A stretch of DNA of 7,281 bases from Flavobacterium sp. UBA807 (GTDB lineage Bacteria; Bacteroidota; Bacteroidia; Flavobacteriales; Flavobacteriaceae): positions 1-7,281 of the forward strand of contig DBIH01000136.1 in assembly GCA_002296885.1 (NCBI GenBank), in the 5' to 3' direction. The notes beneath the pieces were generated by a model, which was not told the origin of the DNA, made no database searches, and saw only the letters and a program-made list of their open reading frames with translations. The position numbers and the translations under genes were made by a program. Position 1 is the stretch's first letter; every line of letters begins with the position of its first letter. Below, piece after piece: positions 6,728 through 7,281 of this stretch.

Positions 6728-7281
6728 ATGAAAAAAACACTCGCAGGACTTCTTGTTTTGCTTACCATCACACTCGTTAGCTGCAAATCTGACAAAAAAG
6801 AAAGCAACAGCAATACCGACGCTGACTTTGCGTCATTTGAAACCAAATTCCTTGACGCTTACTGGAAACAATATCCTGCCCAATCCATAATTCAGGGTTA
6901 TGGCAAATACTATGACAAATTAGTTGTACCAACCAGTGCCGCTTTTGAGGACAATGTCAACTTCTCTAAAAAATGGCTGTCTGATTTAGATAAATTGGAT
7001 TATGACCAATTGAGCGACAATAACAAGATAAGCGCTAATATTATCAAAAACCAATTGGAAAGTGATATTTGGTATACTTCTGTTTTTAAGCAACAGGAAT
7101 GGGATGCTTCGATTTATAACATCAGTGGTTCCTGCGATTATATCATCAATCAACCTTACGCGCCATTGGACGAACGTTTGAAAATCCTTACCAAATATCT
7201 TGAAAACACCGATGCTTATTACAAAGCTGCTCTTGAAAATCTGAAGCAGCCAACCAAAGAGCATTTGGAAATGGCAATCAA
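6728..7281 (+). CDS. DUF885 family lipoprotein, partial, 3' end outside window
   Basis: The frame opens with ATG at 6728 and runs 184 codons to the window edge. Residues 1-19 are a lipoprotein signal: Lys2-Lys3, a hydrophobic core, and the lipobox LVSC with Cys19 as the lipidated residue. The next residues (KSDKKESNSNTDAD) form a charged, flexible tether; acidic residues just after the cysteine could act as a Bacteroidota lipoprotein surface-export signal, but the match is loose. The following helical domain, with FLDAYWKQYPAQSIIQGYGKYYD (about 41-63) and the block WDASIYNISGSCDYIINQ (about 124-141), resembles the N-terminal part of DUF885 proteins. Those are usually about 550-600 residues and include predicted zinc peptidase-like members; their HExxH-type region would lie beyond the window, so activity cannot be judged. 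It is separated from the glycan cluster by 62 bases and a probable promoter, so it is likely an independent gene. Confidence 0.8.
   Translation, partial: MKKTLAGLLVLLTITLVSCKSDKKESNSNTDADFASFETKFLDAYWKQYPAQSIIQGYGKYYDKLVVPTSAAFEDNVNFSKKWLSDLDKLDYDQLSDNNKISANIIKNQLESDIWYTSVFKQQEWDASIYNISGSCDYIINQPYAPLDERLKILTKYLENTDAYYKAALENLKQPTKEHLEMAI

Noticed and set aside
6986..7264. Minus-strand 92-codon frame
   Set aside because: It is antisense to the DUF885 lipoprotein, whose lipobox and coding pattern are convincing.
1..7281. Search for CRISPR arrays, insertion sequences, phage genes, tRNA/rRNA, toxin-antitoxin or defence systems
   Set aside because: No repeat-spacer pattern, transposase, terminal inverted repeats, cloverleaf or defence domain was seen; every gene fits envelope biology.

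Overview
The window looks like chromosome from a member of the Bacteroidota, most likely Flavobacteriaceae and probably Flavobacterium or a close relative. The reasons are an AT-rich composition, starts without Shine-Dalgarno sequences in A/T-rich leaders, Bacteroidota-type -7 boxes (TAnnTTTG) at gene starts, a signal peptide leaving Gln at +1, and a protein set (DUF4834, YfhO, DUF885 lipoprotein) that I recognise from flavobacteria. This is recognition from memory; no search was run.

Layout. Positions 1-897 (minus strand) hold most of a secreted, probably outer-membrane beta-barrel protein of the Flavobacterium 'transporter'/MetA-like family, cut by the left edge before its stop. Positions 898-1021 are a divergent promoter region with one -7-like box facing each way. 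A plus-strand cluster follows with gaps of 47, 22 and 28 bases: a small DUF4834 membrane protein (1022-1273), a large YfhO-family polytopic membrane protein (1321-3837), a GT4-like cytoplasmic glycosyltransferase (about 3860-5170) and a 14-helix flippase-like polysaccharide export protein (5199-6665). After 62 bases containing a probable separate promoter, a DUF885-family lipoprotein begins at 6728 and runs off the right edge.

How the genes may work together. The four-gene run reads as one envelope-glycan operon. The GT4 enzyme would add a sugar on the cytoplasmic face, the flippase would move the lipid-linked product across the inner membrane, and the GT-C-like YfhO protein could transfer sugar on the periplasmic side. 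DUF4834 would be a small membrane partner of unknown role. This division of labour is inferred from families and gene order.

The region looks like ordinary core or slowly evolving accessory chromosome. I found no CRISPR array, transposon, phage, tRNA, rRNA or toxin-antitoxin signature, and no clear new system. The points most worth a second look are the glycosyltransferase start, which lies inside a repeat-like intergenic sequence, and the unexplained DUF4834-YfhO pairing inside a compact glycan operon.
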